Below, piece after piece: positions 24,916 through 33,647 of a stretch of DNA of 64,000 nucleotides (position 1 is its first letter; each line of letters starts with the position of its first letter). The translations under genes were made by a program, and so were the position numbers. Under the pieces are notes generated by a model. That model was given only the letters and a program-made list of their open reading frames with translations. It made no database searches and was not told the DNA's origin. The DNA is taken from positions 1-64,000 of the forward strand of contig JBOEGN010000034.1 in NCBI GenBank assembly GCA_050633445.1, read 5' to 3'. The stretch is from Thalassobius sp050633445 (GTDB lineage: Bacteria > Pseudomonadota > Alphaproteobacteria > Rhodobacterales > Rhodobacteraceae).

Positions 24916-25782
24916 ATGATACTGGCCGCGCTTCTTGCCCTGACCGCCGGTGCGCTGTTTGGCTTCAATGTCCATATTCATCGCAAAGGTCTGGACGGCG
25001 CGGACGGGCTGACGGGGGCGTTTTTGTCCGTCATCTCTATGGCGGTGATGTTCTGGGTGGTCGCGCCCTTTGTGGTGGAGTGGAGCTGGTTCGGCCAACC
25101 GGGGGCACTGATCTTTGCCATCTCGGGCATCTTTTTTCCCGCGGTTGGGCAGACGTTCCAGATATTCTCGGTCCAACGGGTGGGGCCTGCGCTGACGGCG
25201 GCGCTGGGCTCGTTCGTGCCGGTTCTTGCCACCGTCCCTGCAATCCTGTTTTTGGGTGAAAGCTTTGGCCCGCGCTCGGCCCTTGCGCTGACGTTGATGG
25301 TGGGAGGGCTGGTCCTGTCGGCCATGCCATCGCGCGGGATCACGCGCAGCTGGCCACTATGGGCACTGGCTTTTCCGTTGGGGGCCGCAACGGTGCGAGG
25401 CTTCTCGCAACCTGCGATGAAACTGGGAATGGAGACCGCGCCCAGCCCCTTCTTTGCCGCGATGATCACCAGCGGCGTGTCTGCGGTGGTTTTAGCGATC
25501 ATTCTGATGGCGCGCGACCGTGGCACCCGCCGCCTGGTATCGGGTGGCGCCGCGCGGCGGTGGTTCATGCTGAGCGGTGTGATCAATGGGGTAGGGATAT
25601 TGTCGTTAAACGGTGCTCTGTCCAAGGGTGATGTCACGGTGGTGGCCCCGTTGGCCGCGACAGCTCCGTTGTGGGCATTACTGTTCGGAGCGCTGGTGTT
25701 TCGGCGCGAAACCCTGCGCCCACGCAACTATCTGATTGCCGCCCTTGTGGTCACGGGCGCTGCGATTCTGGTGACGCAATAG
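24916..25782 (+). CDS. EamA/DMT-family transporter
   Basis: A 288-residue integral membrane protein with ten hydrophobic helices in two EamA repeats; the second repeat contains GVINGVGILSLNGALSKGDVTVVAPLAA and ends ALVVTGAAILVTQ. Substrate unknown. The ATG follows the nadE TAA with no gap, so the genes are probably co-transcribed. No metabolic link to NAD synthesis is evident. Confidence 0.85.
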   Translation: MILAALLALTAGALFGFNVHIHRKGLDGADGLTGAFLSVISMAVMFWVVAPFVVEWSWFGQPGALIFAISGIFFPAVGQTFQIFSVQRVGPALTAALGSFVPVLATVPAILFLGESFGPRSALALTLMVGGLVLSAMPSRGITRSWPLWALAFPLGAATVRGFSQPAMKLGMETAPSPFFAAMITSGVSAVVLAIILMARDRGTRRLVSGGAARRWFMLSGVINGVGILSLNGALSKGDVTVVAPLAATAPLWALLFGALVFRRETLRPRNYLIAALVVTGAAILVTQ

Positions 25783-25823
25783 CGCGGGCATGCTAGCCTC
25801 AGGGCAACAACCGAGGCCCCGCC

Positions 25824-26249
25824 ATGACCAACAAAACAGTTGCCACCGACCACAGCGTTACCGACTTTTTGAACGCTGTCGAACATCCGACCCGCCGCGC
25901 TGATGGTCTGGTGCTGCTGGAACTGTTCCAAGTAGCCACCGGATATGACCCCGTGATGTGGGGAGGCTCGATCATCGGTTTCGGGCGCTATGACTATCGT
26001 TACAAAAGCGGACGAGAGGGCTCTTTTCTGGCCACCGGATTCAGTCCGCGCAAGTCCAACCTGTCGATCTACATCATGCCGGGATATCAGGACTATTCGG
26101 CGATCCTGGAGCGGCTGGGCAAGCACAAACTGGGGAAATCCTGTCTCTATGTGAACAAACTGGCGGATATTGATCAGGGTGTGCTGCAAGAACTGATCCA
26201 GGCCGGTTTGAAGGACTTAAATCAATTCTGGCCGGTCACGTCGCGTTAG
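25824..26249 (+). CDS. DUF1801 (YdhG-like) domain protein
   Basis: A 141-residue protein with the DUF1801 pattern: early helices (TDFLNAVEHPTRRADGLVLLELF), then PVMWGGSIIGFGRYDY, FSPRKSNLSIYIMPGY and LGKHKLGKSCLYVNKLADID, which matches the conserved LGK...K..CLY..K end. The family has an SHS2-like fold and no established function. It stands between the exporter and gltX, all on the same strand. Confidence 0.82.
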   Translation: MTNKTVATDHSVTDFLNAVEHPTRRADGLVLLELFQVATGYDPVMWGGSIIGFGRYDYRYKSGREGSFLATGFSPRKSNLSIYIMPGYQDYSAILERLGKHKLGKSCLYVNKLADIDQGVLQELIQAGLKDLNQFWPVTSR

Positions 26250-26319
26250 GGCGCAATCAACCGAGTTTCTGGACAAATCGCGCCACTTGTGGAATGGGAG
26301 GCCCCAACAGGAGATTCCC

Positions 26320-27639
26320 ATGACCACGACACGTTTTGCACCCTCGCCTACGGGTTACATTCACGTTGGTAACCTGCGCACCGCGCTGATGAACTATCTG
26401 ATCGCGCGCAAGGCCGGCGGCCAGTTTATTCTGCGGATCGACGACACCGATCCCGAGCGTTCCAAGCAGGAATATGTGGACCAGATCCAACGCGATCTGG
26501 AATGGCTGGGCCTGACCTGGGACCGGATGGAGCGTCAGTCTGACCGGCTGGACCGTTATGCGGATGCGGCCGATAAACTGCGCGAGATTGGCCGCTTCTA
26601 CGAGTGTTTCGAAAGCCCGACCGAGCTGGACCTGAAGCGCAAGAAACAGCTGAACATGGGCAAGCCTCCGGTCTATGACCGCGCGGCGCTGAACCTGTCG
26701 GACGAGGAGAAGGCCAAACTGCGCCAAGAGCGTGGCGGTTACTGGCGTTTTCAGCTGAACCAGGAACGGATCGAATGGAATGACGGCATTTTGGGCGACA
26801 TCTCGATTGATGCGGCCTCGGTGTCTGATCCGGTGTTGATCCGTGCGGACGGGCAGGTTTTGTACACCATCGCCTCGGTCGTGGATGACACGGATATGGG
26901 CGTGACGGATGTTGTGCGCGGCTCGGATCACGTGACCAACACCGCGACGCAAATCCAGATCATGGAGGCCCTGGGCCACAAGGCGCCGCGCTTTGCGCAC
27001 CATTCGCTGCTGACCGGCCCGCAAGGCGAGGCGTTGTCGAAACGTCTGGGTACCCTGGCGCTGAAGGACCTGCGCGAGCAAGGGATCGAGCCGGCGGCTG
27101 TGTTGTCGCTGATGGCGCGTCTGGGCTCGTCTGATCCGGTGGAACTGCGGAGCAACCTAACCGAGATCGCCGAAGGGTTCGAGCTGACGCATTTCGGCTC
27201 GGCCCCCACGAAATTTGACCTACAGGACCTGTTCCCGCTGACCGGGCACTATCTGCAAACGTTGCCCTATGCGGACGTGGCCGAAGACATCCGTGCGCTG
27301 GGCGTGCCGGACGATCTGGCCGAACAGTTCTGGACCGTGATGCGCGACAACATCACCACTAAGGCCGATCTGGCCGGTTGGTGGGATCTGTGCCGCGACG
27401 GTGCCGAGCCGGATATCGCGGACGAAGACAAAGAGTTCATCGCGCAGGCCATGTTGCTGTTGCCTGAAGGTCCGTTTGACGGCGGCACTTGGAAAAGCTG
27501 GACCTCGGCGGTGAAGGAGGCCACGGGTCGCAAAGGCAAGGGCCTGTTCATGCCGCTGCGCAAAGCTGTCACCGGCCAAAGTCGTGGGCCGGATATGGGC
27601 GATTTGATGCCTTTGTTGCAGGTGGTCAAAGCGCGCTGA
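26320..27639 (+). CDS. gltX: Glutamyl-tRNA synthetase
   Basis: GltX charges tRNA-Glu (and in many alphaproteobacteria tRNA-Gln for later amidation). The 439-residue class I synthetase has the HIGH-type motif APSPTGYIHVGNLRTALMN (HVGN) at residues 8-24 and a KMSKS-type motif in EALSKRLG near 235. It lacks the Zn-binding Cys motif of the longer form. Alphaproteobacteria commonly carry two gltX copies; only this one is in view. Start chosen at 26320, with AACAGGAG before it. A terminator hairpin follows. Confidence 0.95.
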   Translation: MTTTRFAPSPTGYIHVGNLRTALMNYLIARKAGGQFILRIDDTDPERSKQEYVDQIQRDLEWLGLTWDRMERQSDRLDRYADAADKLREIGRFYECFESPTELDLKRKKQLNMGKPPVYDRAALNLSDEEKAKLRQERGGYWRFQLNQERIEWNDGILGDISIDAASVSDPVLIRADGQVLYTIASVVDDTDMGVTDVVRGSDHVTNTATQIQIMEALGHKAPRFAHHSLLTGPQGEALSKRLGTLALKDLREQGIEPAAVLSLMARLGSSDPVELRSNLTEIAEGFELTHFGSAPTKFDLQDLFPLTGHYLQTLPYADVAEDIRALGVPDDLAEQFWTVMRDNITTKADLAGWWDLCRDGAEPDIADEDKEFIAQAMLLLPEGPFDGGTWKSWTSAVKEATGRKGKGLFMPLRKAVTGQSRGPDMGDLMPLLQVVKAR

Positions 27640-27670
27640 TCCGCGATCGCAATTGAACGCGAATGAAATC

Positions 27671-27699
27671 AAAGGCCAGCCCGAAACGGCTGGCCTTTT
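27671..27699 (+). terminator. Terminator of gltX
   Basis: Perfect 11-bp stem AAAGGCCAGCC (27671-27681) with GGCTGGCCTTT (27688-27698), 6-base loop and T run. It could also end the convergent gene at 27712, since the outer stem is A/T symmetric. Confidence 0.85.
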
Positions 27700-27711
27700 G
27701 CTATCTGATCG

Positions 27712-28308
27712 CTATCTGGCAGCGCGGGGAATGGGCGGATGATCGTCCAAGTGCACCACGCTGGCTTGCATCCGGTTTAGCCAATGATCGACCAGAGCCA
27801 TCTCTTCGGGCAAAAGCGCCTGATGGCGCGGATAATGCGGATGCGCGCGATCATCCAGAATGGGCGCGTCCCAGCCATCGGTGGTCTCAAAGAACCGGGC
27901 CACGCCAGCCTCGTCGAATTCTTGCAAATACCCTTGGATCACCACGTCCAGATAGCTGAGCAACACCGGATGCGCCATCGTCGGCGCGCCGTGTTTGCCC
28001 GCCGGGATCGAGTAGATCGCCACATCTGGCGTGTAGGGCAGGGGGTGGTGCGGCGGCTCGCTCAGTTGCACGCGGTCATAGGCGCGCTCGCGGTGATCCA
28101 GCGCACGCCAGTCGCCATTCGGCACCGGAGCGATCAGCCCCTCGATCTGCGTGTGTTCATCCGCGACAGCCGTCAGAAAGGCCACAGGGCGCAGCGCGGT
28201 ATGCCGCCAGACACGCCGCCAGCCACGCGCACGGGCTTGCTCGGCGTTGGCGTAATCGTGGGTATTGCGGTTCACAAGCGAGCCATATCCAAAGAAAAAT
28301 GTATCCAT
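27712..28308 (-). CDS. Gamma-glutamylcyclotransferase (ChaC/AIG2-like) family protein
   Basis: A 198-residue protein with the family glycine loop FFFGYGSLVN at the start, which binds the gamma-glutamyl group, and a Glu expected for catalysis in YLQEFDEAG or DHRERAYDRVQL. Related enzymes form 5-oxoproline from gamma-glutamyl peptides or glutathione. The start 28308 is set by the FGYGSLVN motif. A perfect FNR-type box lies 22 bp upstream, shared with nsrR on the other strand, so it may respond to oxygen or nitric oxide. Confidence 0.78.
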   Translation of the reverse strand: MDTFFFGYGSLVNRNTHDYANAEQARARGWRRVWRHTALRPVAFLTAVADEHTQIEGLIAPVPNGDWRALDHRERAYDRVQLSEPPHHPLPYTPDVAIYSIPAGKHGAPTMAHPVLLSYLDVVIQGYLQEFDEAGVARFFETTDGWDAPILDDRAHPHYPRHQALLPEEMALVDHWLNRMQASVVHLDDHPPIPRAAR

Positions 28309-28330
28309 GATGCAGATAAAATGCCGTCGA

Positions 28331-28344
28331 TTGATCCATATCAA
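28331..28344. promoter_or_regulatory. Perfect FNR/CRP-family box (TTGAT-N4-ATCAA)
   Basis: TTGATCCATATCAA matches the FNR consensus TTGAT N4 ATCAA exactly. It is centred about 65 bp before the nsrR start and about 30 bp before the cyclotransferase start, in a 94-bp divergent gap. FnrL or an NO-responsive NnrR/DnrR-type regulator would recognise it. Confidence 0.75.
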
Positions 28345-28402
28345 TCCCAAAACCGCTTGCTTTCGCCATTTTCAGTCATCTTTTGCCCTAGGGGAAATCA
28401 AC

Positions 28403-28849
28403 GTGCGCATTACAAAACGAACCAATATCGCGATCCGTGTCCTGATGTTCTGTGCCACGAATAAGGGCCGGCTTGTCACGAAATCCGAGGTCGCCGAGCG
28501 GTGCAACGCATCGGAAAACCATCTGGCTCAGGTGATCAACCAGCTGGGGCAACTGGGGCATCTGCACACGCAGCGGGGCCGTAATGGCGGTATCCAACTG
28601 GGCCGCGACACCAAGGATATTCGCATCGGTGATGTGTTCCGCGAGCTTGAATCCAATGTTCCGATTGCCGAATGCTTTGCGGATGTCGACAACACCTGCC
28701 CGCTGATCGAAGCGTGCCGCCTGAAGACCGCCATCGCTGGCGCGGCCGAGGCGTTTTACCTGCATCTTGATGACATCACTCTGGATGAACTGGTCTGCGG
28801 AAACGACCAGTTGATCGAGCTGATGTCCCCCGTCGCCTGTCGCGCCTGA
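28403..28849 (+). CDS. nsrR: Rrf2-family transcriptional regulator, NsrR-like
   Basis: NsrR is an iron-sulfur repressor that senses nitric oxide. The 148-residue protein has the Rrf2 winged helix (ITKRTNIAIRVLMFCA, then SEVAERCNASENHLAQVINQLG and HTQRGRNGGIQLG) and three Cys residues in ECFADVDNTCPLIEACRLK, which fits cluster ligation; CPLIEACRLK is the NsrR rather than the IscR form. The start is GTG (28403), placed by the family N-terminus. The upstream FNR-type box suggests it is also controlled by oxygen limitation. NO-reducing genes are not in this window. Confidence 0.82.
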   Translation: MRITKRTNIAIRVLMFCATNKGRLVTKSEVAERCNASENHLAQVINQLGQLGHLHTQRGRNGGIQLGRDTKDIRIGDVFRELESNVPIAECFADVDNTCPLIEACRLKTAIAGAAEAFYLHLDDITLDELVCGNDQLIELMSPVACRA

Positions 28850-28854
28850 CCGTG

Positions 28855-28875
28855 GGGGTCGAAAATCGACCCCTT
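28855..28875 (+). terminator. Weak terminator-like hairpin after nsrR
   Basis: Perfect 8-bp arms GGGGTCGA (28855-28862) and TCGACCCC (28866-28873) with a 3-base loop, followed by only two T residues. It lies 6 bp after the nsrR stop. Confidence 0.5.
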
Positions 28876-28911
28876 GCCGCGCGCGGACGACTCGTCTAAT
28901 CAGAATAAAGA

Positions 28912-29075
28912 CCCTGATCGGGAGAACCGGGAAACCGGTGCCGAAGGAGCAACCGCCCCGGAAACTCTCAGGCCACAAGGACCGATTGGGAACAAAAGTA
29001 CTCTGGAGAGAGGCGCGCCAGACGCGTCCGCCGAAGGGATAGCGATCTCAGGCGAAGGGACAGAGGGGGCATCAA
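28912..29075 (+). promoter_or_regulatory. Tandem glycine riboswitch
   Basis: Two consecutive glycine aptamers precede gcvT. The first spans about 28914-28990, with GGGAGAACCGGG, GGTGCCGAAGGAGCAACCGCC-type core and CTCTCAGGCC. The second spans about 28992-29072, with CTCTGGAGAGAGG, CGCCGAAGGGATAGCGATCTC-type core and AGGCGAAGGGACAGAGGGGG. The conserved GCCGAAGG and CTCAGG motifs occur in both. Glycine binding is expected to turn on the gcvTHP operon that follows 80 bp later. Confidence 0.93.
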
Positions 29076-29155
29076 GTGTTCCGTCGCATCCGCGGCGGGT
29101 GTGATGCCGGGGATGGGCCACAGGTCGCCTCGGTTTCCGACAAACAGGGGATGCC

Positions 29156-30280
29156 ATGACCGATCTAAAGACATTACCGCTGGACGAACTGCACCGAGAG
29201 CTGGGCGCCAAGATGGTGCCCTTTGCGGGCTATGACATGCCGGTGCAATACGCCGCTGGCGTGATGAAGGAACACCTGCATACGCGCGAAGCCGCCGGGC
29301 TGTTCGATGTCAGCCACATGGGGCAGGTGATCCTGCGCGGGCCGGATTATGGAACGGCTGCCCTGGCGCTTGAGGGTTTGGTGCCCGTCAACATCGCCGG
29401 GCTGGGCGTGAACCGTCAGCGCTACGGGTTTTTCACCAACGAAGCGGGCGGCATTCTGGATGATCTGATGCTGGCCAACCGGGGCGATCATCTGTTCGTC
29501 GTGGTAAATGCGGCCTGTAAGGATGCCGATATCGCCCATATGCGCGCCAACTTGCCCGCAGGCGTGACGATTGAGGTGATCGAGGATCGCGCGCTGCTGG
29601 CCCTACAAGGACCGGGGGCCGAGGCGGCCTTGGCGGCGCTGAACCCTGCCGTGGCTGAGATGAAATTCATGGATGTTGCAACCGTTGTGCTGAACGGCGC
29701 TGAATGCTGGGTCTCGCGGTCTGGCTATACCGGTGAGGACGGGTATGAAATCTCGGTTCCTGCCGATGCGACCGAGGGGTTGGCGCGTGCCTTGCTGGCC
29801 GATGACACCGTTCTGCCCATCGGACTGGGCGCACGCGACAGTTTGCGGCTGGAGGGCGGTCTGTGCCTGTATGGCCACGACATCGACACTGAAACCACCC
29901 CGATTGAGGCCGGCCTGACTTGGGCCATCCAGAAAATCCGCCGGACGGGCGGGGATCGCGCGGGCGGTTTTCCGGGGGCTGAACGCATCCTGTCTGAACT
30001 GCAAAGCGGCGCCACTCGCGCCCGCGTGGGCCTGCGCCCCGAAGGCCGTGCGCCCATGCGCGAAGGTGTCCAGCTGTTCGCCAGCGCCGAGGGGGGCGAG
30101 GCAATCGGCCAGGTGACCTCGGGTGGGTTCGGACCGACGGTGCAAGGGCCGGTGGCCATGGGCTATGTCCCCGCCGATCTGGCCAGCCCCGACACGCAAA
30201 TCTTTGGCGAAGTGCGCGGCAAACGCCTGCCTGTACAGGTGGTGCAGCTGCCCTTCGTTCCAGCCAAGTTTAAACGCTAA
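29156..30280 (+). CDS. gcvT: Glycine cleavage system T protein (aminomethyltransferase)
   Basis: GcvT moves the methylene group from the aminomethyl-lipoyl H protein to tetrahydrofolate and releases ammonia. The 374-residue protein has the family N-terminus LPLDELHRELGAKMVPFAGYDMPVQY-type sequence, FDVSHMGQ, the folate region GYTGEDGYEI with catalytic Asp region, GARDSLRLEGGLCLYGHDID, and the end RGKRLPVQVVQLPFV. It is first in gcvT-gcvH-gcvP. Confidence 0.96.
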   Translation: MTDLKTLPLDELHRELGAKMVPFAGYDMPVQYAAGVMKEHLHTREAAGLFDVSHMGQVILRGPDYGTAALALEGLVPVNIAGLGVNRQRYGFFTNEAGGILDDLMLANRGDHLFVVVNAACKDADIAHMRANLPAGVTIEVIEDRALLALQGPGAEAALAALNPAVAEMKFMDVATVVLNGAECWVSRSGYTGEDGYEISVPADATEGLARALLADDTVLPIGLGARDSLRLEGGLCLYGHDIDTETTPIEAGLTWAIQKIRRTGGDRAGGFPGAERILSELQSGATRARVGLRPEGRAPMREGVQLFASAEGGEAIGQVTSGGFGPTVQGPVAMGYVPADLASPDTQIFGEVRGKRLPVQVVQLPFVPAKFKR

Positions 30281-30303
30281 AAAGAAGAACAGGGAGAAAT
30301 CCG

Positions 30304-30663
30304 ATGAAATTTACCGAAGATCATGAATGGCTGCGCTTGGATGGTGACGTGGTTGTCGTGGGGATCACCGAACATGCCTCGACCCAATTGGGCGACGTTG
30401 TGTTTGTGGAACTGCCCGAGATTGGCACAATGGTCTCCACCGGGGATGAGGTCGCCGTGATCGAAAGCGTCAAGGCCGCGTCTGACATCTCGGCCCCGCT
30501 GGATGGCGAAGTGGTCGAGGTTAACGACGCCATCGTGGACGAGCCCGGCAAGGTGAACGAGGACCCGCTGGGCGAGGCCTGGTTCTTTAAGCTGAAGATC
30601 GATGACGCAGGGGCGCTGGACGCGTTTCTGGACGAAGACGCCTATGTCGAGCTGGTTGGCTAG
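30304..30663 (+). CDS. gcvH: Glycine cleavage system H protein
   Basis: GcvH carries the aminomethyl group on a lipoylated lysine between P, T and L proteins. The 119-residue protein has the lipoyl site ESVKAASDI (the Lys at about residue 61) and HEWLRLDGDVVVVGITEHA at the start. It lies 23 bp after gcvT with AGGGAGAA before its ATG, and about 100 bp before gcvP. Confidence 0.96.
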   Translation: MKFTEDHEWLRLDGDVVVVGITEHASTQLGDVVFVELPEIGTMVSTGDEVAVIESVKAASDISAPLDGEVVEVNDAIVDEPGKVNEDPLGEAWFFKLKIDDAGALDAFLDEDAYVELVG

Positions 30664-30719
30664 CCTTTGATGCCCTTGCCGAAAGGCCGACGCCTGTTGT
30701 GATGTCAGGCCGCCTTCGG

Positions 30720-30747
30720 CGAGGGTATTTGAACCAAGAAGAAGCAC
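30720..30747. repeat. Short intergenic motif resembling 4076-4106
   Basis: GGGTATTTGAACCAAGAAGAAGCA lies in the gcvH-gcvP gap, after a GCCGCCTTCGGCGAG hairpin-like segment. It shares the core GTATTT..ACCAAGAA.AAGCA with the sequence after ispE. It overlaps the region before the gcvP ribosome-binding site (AAGGAG). Confidence 0.45.
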
Positions 30748-30764
30748 GCGAAGGAGCAGGGACC

Positions 30765-33602
30765 ATGGCGTTTAAGCCCACGGAATATTTGCCTTATGAT
30801 TTTGCCAATCGCCGTCACATCGGCCCGTCTCCGGCCGAGATGGAGGAGATGTTGCAGGTGGTGGGCGCCAACAGTCTGGATGCCTTGATTGATCAGACGG
30901 TCCCGGCCGCGATTCGGGCCGAAGCGCCCTTGAAGATTGCCACGGGGTTGAGCGAGCGACAGATGCTGCGCCGAATGCGCGAAGTGGCCGAGAAGAACCA
31001 GGTTCTGACCAGCTTGATCGGCATGGGCTATCACGGGACGGTAACGCCGCCTGCGATCCAGCGAAATATTTTGGAAAACCCGGCCTGGTACACGGCCTAT
31101 ACGCCCTATCAGCCCGAGATTTCGCAAGGGCGGCTGGAGGCGTTGCTGAATTATCAGACCATGGTCAGCGACCTGACGGGGCTTGAGATCGCCAATGCGT
31201 CGTTGTTGGACGAGGCAACGGCAGCGGCCGAGGCGATGACCATGGCACAGCGGGTGTCGAAGTCTAAGGCCAAGGCGTTTTTTGTGGACGAAAACTGCCA
31301 TCCACAGAATATTGCGGTGATCCAGACCCGTGCGGCGCCTTTGGGGATCGAAGTGATCGTGGGCGCGCCGGATGATCTGGACCCTGACGCGGTGTTTGGC
31401 GCGGTGTTCCAGTACCCGGGCACCTATGGGCATGTGCGCGATTTCACTCCTCAGATGGAGGCCCTGCATGTGGCCAAGGCGGCGGGGATCGTGATTGCTG
31501 ATCCGATGGCCTTGGTTCTGCTGAAAGAGCCGGGCGCGATGGGGGCGGATATCGCTGTGGGATCGACCCAGCGGTTTGGCGTGCCCTTGGGCTATGGTGG
31601 ACCGCATGCGGCCTATATGGCCTGTCGGGATGCGTTCAAACGGGCGATGCCCGGGCGTTTGGTGGGGGTGTCCGTGGATGCGCGTGGCAATCGTGCCTAT
31701 CGCCTGTCGCTGCAAACCCGCGAACAGCATATCCGGCGCGAAAAGGCGACCTCGAACGTGTGTACGGCGCAGGCTTTGTTGGCGGTGATGGCGTCGATGT
31801 ACGCGGTGTTTCATGGTCCGGACGGGATGCGGGCGATTGCGCAGCGTATTCACCGCAAGGCCGTCCGCATGGTCAAAGGCTTGGAAGAGGCCGGGTTCCG
31901 CATCGAACCAGAGACGTTTTTCGACACGGTGACGGTGGATGTTGGCCCCTTGCAGCAAGCGGTGCTGAAATCGGCCGTTGACGAAGGGGTGAACCTGCGC
32001 CCCGTGGGCAAAACCAAGGTGGGGATCACCCTGGACGAGGCGGTGGTTCCCGCCACGATCGAAGCCGTCTGGCGCGCCTTTGGCATCACTCGCAAGGACG
32101 ATCAGCCTGGCGAATGGCGCCTGCCGGAACATGCTTTGCGGGCCAGCGATATCTTGACCCATCCGATTTTCCACATGAACCGGGCCGAGACCGAGATGAT
32201 GCGCTATATGCGCCGTTTGGCGGATCGCGATCTGGCGCTGGACCGGGCGATGATCCCGCTGGGGTCCTGCACGATGAAGCTGAATGCAGCCGCTGAAATG
32301 ATGCCGATCAGCTGGCCGGAATTTGCCGACATCCACCCCTTTGTGCCTGTTGATCAGGCGCAGGGATACGGCGAAATGATCAATGATCTCAGCCGGATGC
32401 TGTGCGATATCACCGGGTATGATGATTTTTCGATGCAGCCGAACTCGGGCGCGCAGGGGGAATATGCCGGGCTTCTGACCATCGCCGCCTATCATGAGGC
32501 GCGCGGCGAAGGGCACCGCAACGTCTGCCTGATCCCGATGAGCGCACATGGCACCAATCCCGCCAGTGCTCAGATGGTGGGATGGAAGGTCGTGCCTGTG
32601 AAATCCATGGACAATGGCGACATCGACCTGAACGATTTCCTGTCCAAGGCGCAGAAACACGCGGATGATCTGGCCGGCTGCATGATCACCTATCCCAGCA
32701 CCCACGGCGTGTTCGAAGAGACGGTGAAAGAGGTCTGCGCCATCACTCATGAACACGGCGGGCAGGTCTATATCGATGGGGCCAACCTGAACGCGATGGT
32801 GGGCCTGTCGCGCCCCGGCGATCTGGGCGGGGATGTCAGCCACCTGAACCTGCACAAGACCTTTGCCATCCCGCATGGCGGCGGCGGTCCCGGCATGGGG
32901 CCGATCGGGGTGAAAGCGCACTTGGTGCCGCATTTGCCTGGCCATCCGGAAACGGGCGGGGAAGCGGGGCCGGTGTCCTCGGCCCCCTATGGCTCGGCGT
33001 CCATTCTGGCGATTTCATGGGCATACTGTCTGATGATGGGCGGCGACGGGCTGACGCAGGCAACGCGCGTCGCCATTCTGGGCGCGAACTATATCGCGAA
33101 ACGGCTGGAGGGGGCTTATGACGTGCTGTACCAGGGGCCGACGGGCCGGGTGGCGCATGAGTGCATTCTGGACACGCGCCCCTTTGCAGACAGCGCCGGG
33201 ATCACCGTGGATGACATCGCCAAACGCCTGATGGATTGCGGCTTTCACGCCCCAACCATGAGCTGGCCCGTCGCGGGCACCCTGATGGTCGAACCCACCG
33301 AGTCCGAAACCAAGGCCGAGCTGGACCGTTTCTGCGACGCCATGCTGGCCATCCGGGCCGAGATTGACGACGTGGCCACTGGCACGCTGGACGCGGAAAA
33401 CAACCCGCTGAAACGCGCGCCGCACACGGTCGAGGATCTGGTGGGCGACTGGAACCGGCCCTATAGCCGCGAGCAGGGATGCTATCCTCCGGGTGCGTTC
33501 CGGGTGGACAAATACTGGCCGCCGGTGAACCGGGTGGACAACGCCTATGGCGACCGGAATCTGGTGTGTATCTGCCCGCCGATGGAGGACTACGCCGACT
33601 AG
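30765..33602 (+). CDS. gcvP: Glycine dehydrogenase (decarboxylating), P protein
   Basis: GcvP decarboxylates glycine on a pyridoxal phosphate and passes the aminomethyl group to GcvH. The 945-residue protein is the single-chain form: FANRRHIGPSPAEMEEML at the start, GSTQRFGVPLGYGGPHAAY in the first half, and NLHKTFAIPHGGGGPG with the PLP lysine near residue 700. C-terminal MVEPTESETKAELDRF fits the family. Start at 30765 follows GAAGGAGCAGGGACC. A terminator follows 14 bp after the stop. The whole operon is about 4.4 kb. Confidence 0.97.
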   Translation: MAFKPTEYLPYDFANRRHIGPSPAEMEEMLQVVGANSLDALIDQTVPAAIRAEAPLKIATGLSERQMLRRMREVAEKNQVLTSLIGMGYHGTVTPPAIQRNILENPAWYTAYTPYQPEISQGRLEALLNYQTMVSDLTGLEIANASLLDEATAAAEAMTMAQRVSKSKAKAFFVDENCHPQNIAVIQTRAAPLGIEVIVGAPDDLDPDAVFGAVFQYPGTYGHVRDFTPQMEALHVAKAAGIVIADPMALVLLKEPGAMGADIAVGSTQRFGVPLGYGGPHAAYMACRDAFKRAMPGRLVGVSVDARGNRAYRLSLQTREQHIRREKATSNVCTAQALLAVMASMYAVFHGPDGMRAIAQRIHRKAVRMVKGLEEAGFRIEPETFFDTVTVDVGPLQQAVLKSAVDEGVNLRPVGKTKVGITLDEAVVPATIEAVWRAFGITRKDDQPGEWRLPEHALRASDILTHPIFHMNRAETEMMRYMRRLADRDLALDRAMIPLGSCTMKLNAAAEMMPISWPEFADIHPFVPVDQAQGYGEMINDLSRMLCDITGYDDFSMQPNSGAQGEYAGLLTIAAYHEARGEGHRNVCLIPMSAHGTNPASAQMVGWKVVPVKSMDNGDIDLNDFLSKAQKHADDLAGCMITYPSTHGVFEETVKEVCAITHEHGGQVYIDGANLNAMVGLSRPGDLGGDVSHLNLHKTFAIPHGGGGPGMGPIGVKAHLVPHLPGHPETGGEAGPVSSAPYGSASILAISWAYCLMMGGDGLTQATRVAILGANYIAKRLEGAYDVLYQGPTGRVAHECILDTRPFADSAGITVDDIAKRLMDCGFHAPTMSWPVAGTLMVEPTESETKAELDRFCDAMLAIRAEIDDVATGTLDAENNPLKRAPHTVEDLVGDWNRPYSREQGCYPPGAFRVDKYWPPVNRVDNAYGDRNLVCICPPMEDYAD

Positions 33603-33615
33603 GCCGAAACCAAAG

Positions 33616-33641
33616 AAGGCCCCGAATTCCGGGGCCTTTTT
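33616..33641 (+). terminator. Terminator of the gcvTHP operon
   Basis: AAGGCCCCG (33616-33624) pairs with CGGGGCCTT (33630-33638), followed by TTTTT. The stem is perfect. Confidence 0.88.
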
Positions 33642-33647
33642 CGCAGC

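Noticed and set aside
30705..32945. 746-codon open frame on the minus strand opposite gcvP
   Set aside because: It is a shadow of gcvP caused by third-position GC bias. Its product is His/Arg/Gln-rich without any family pattern, and gcvP is unambiguous.
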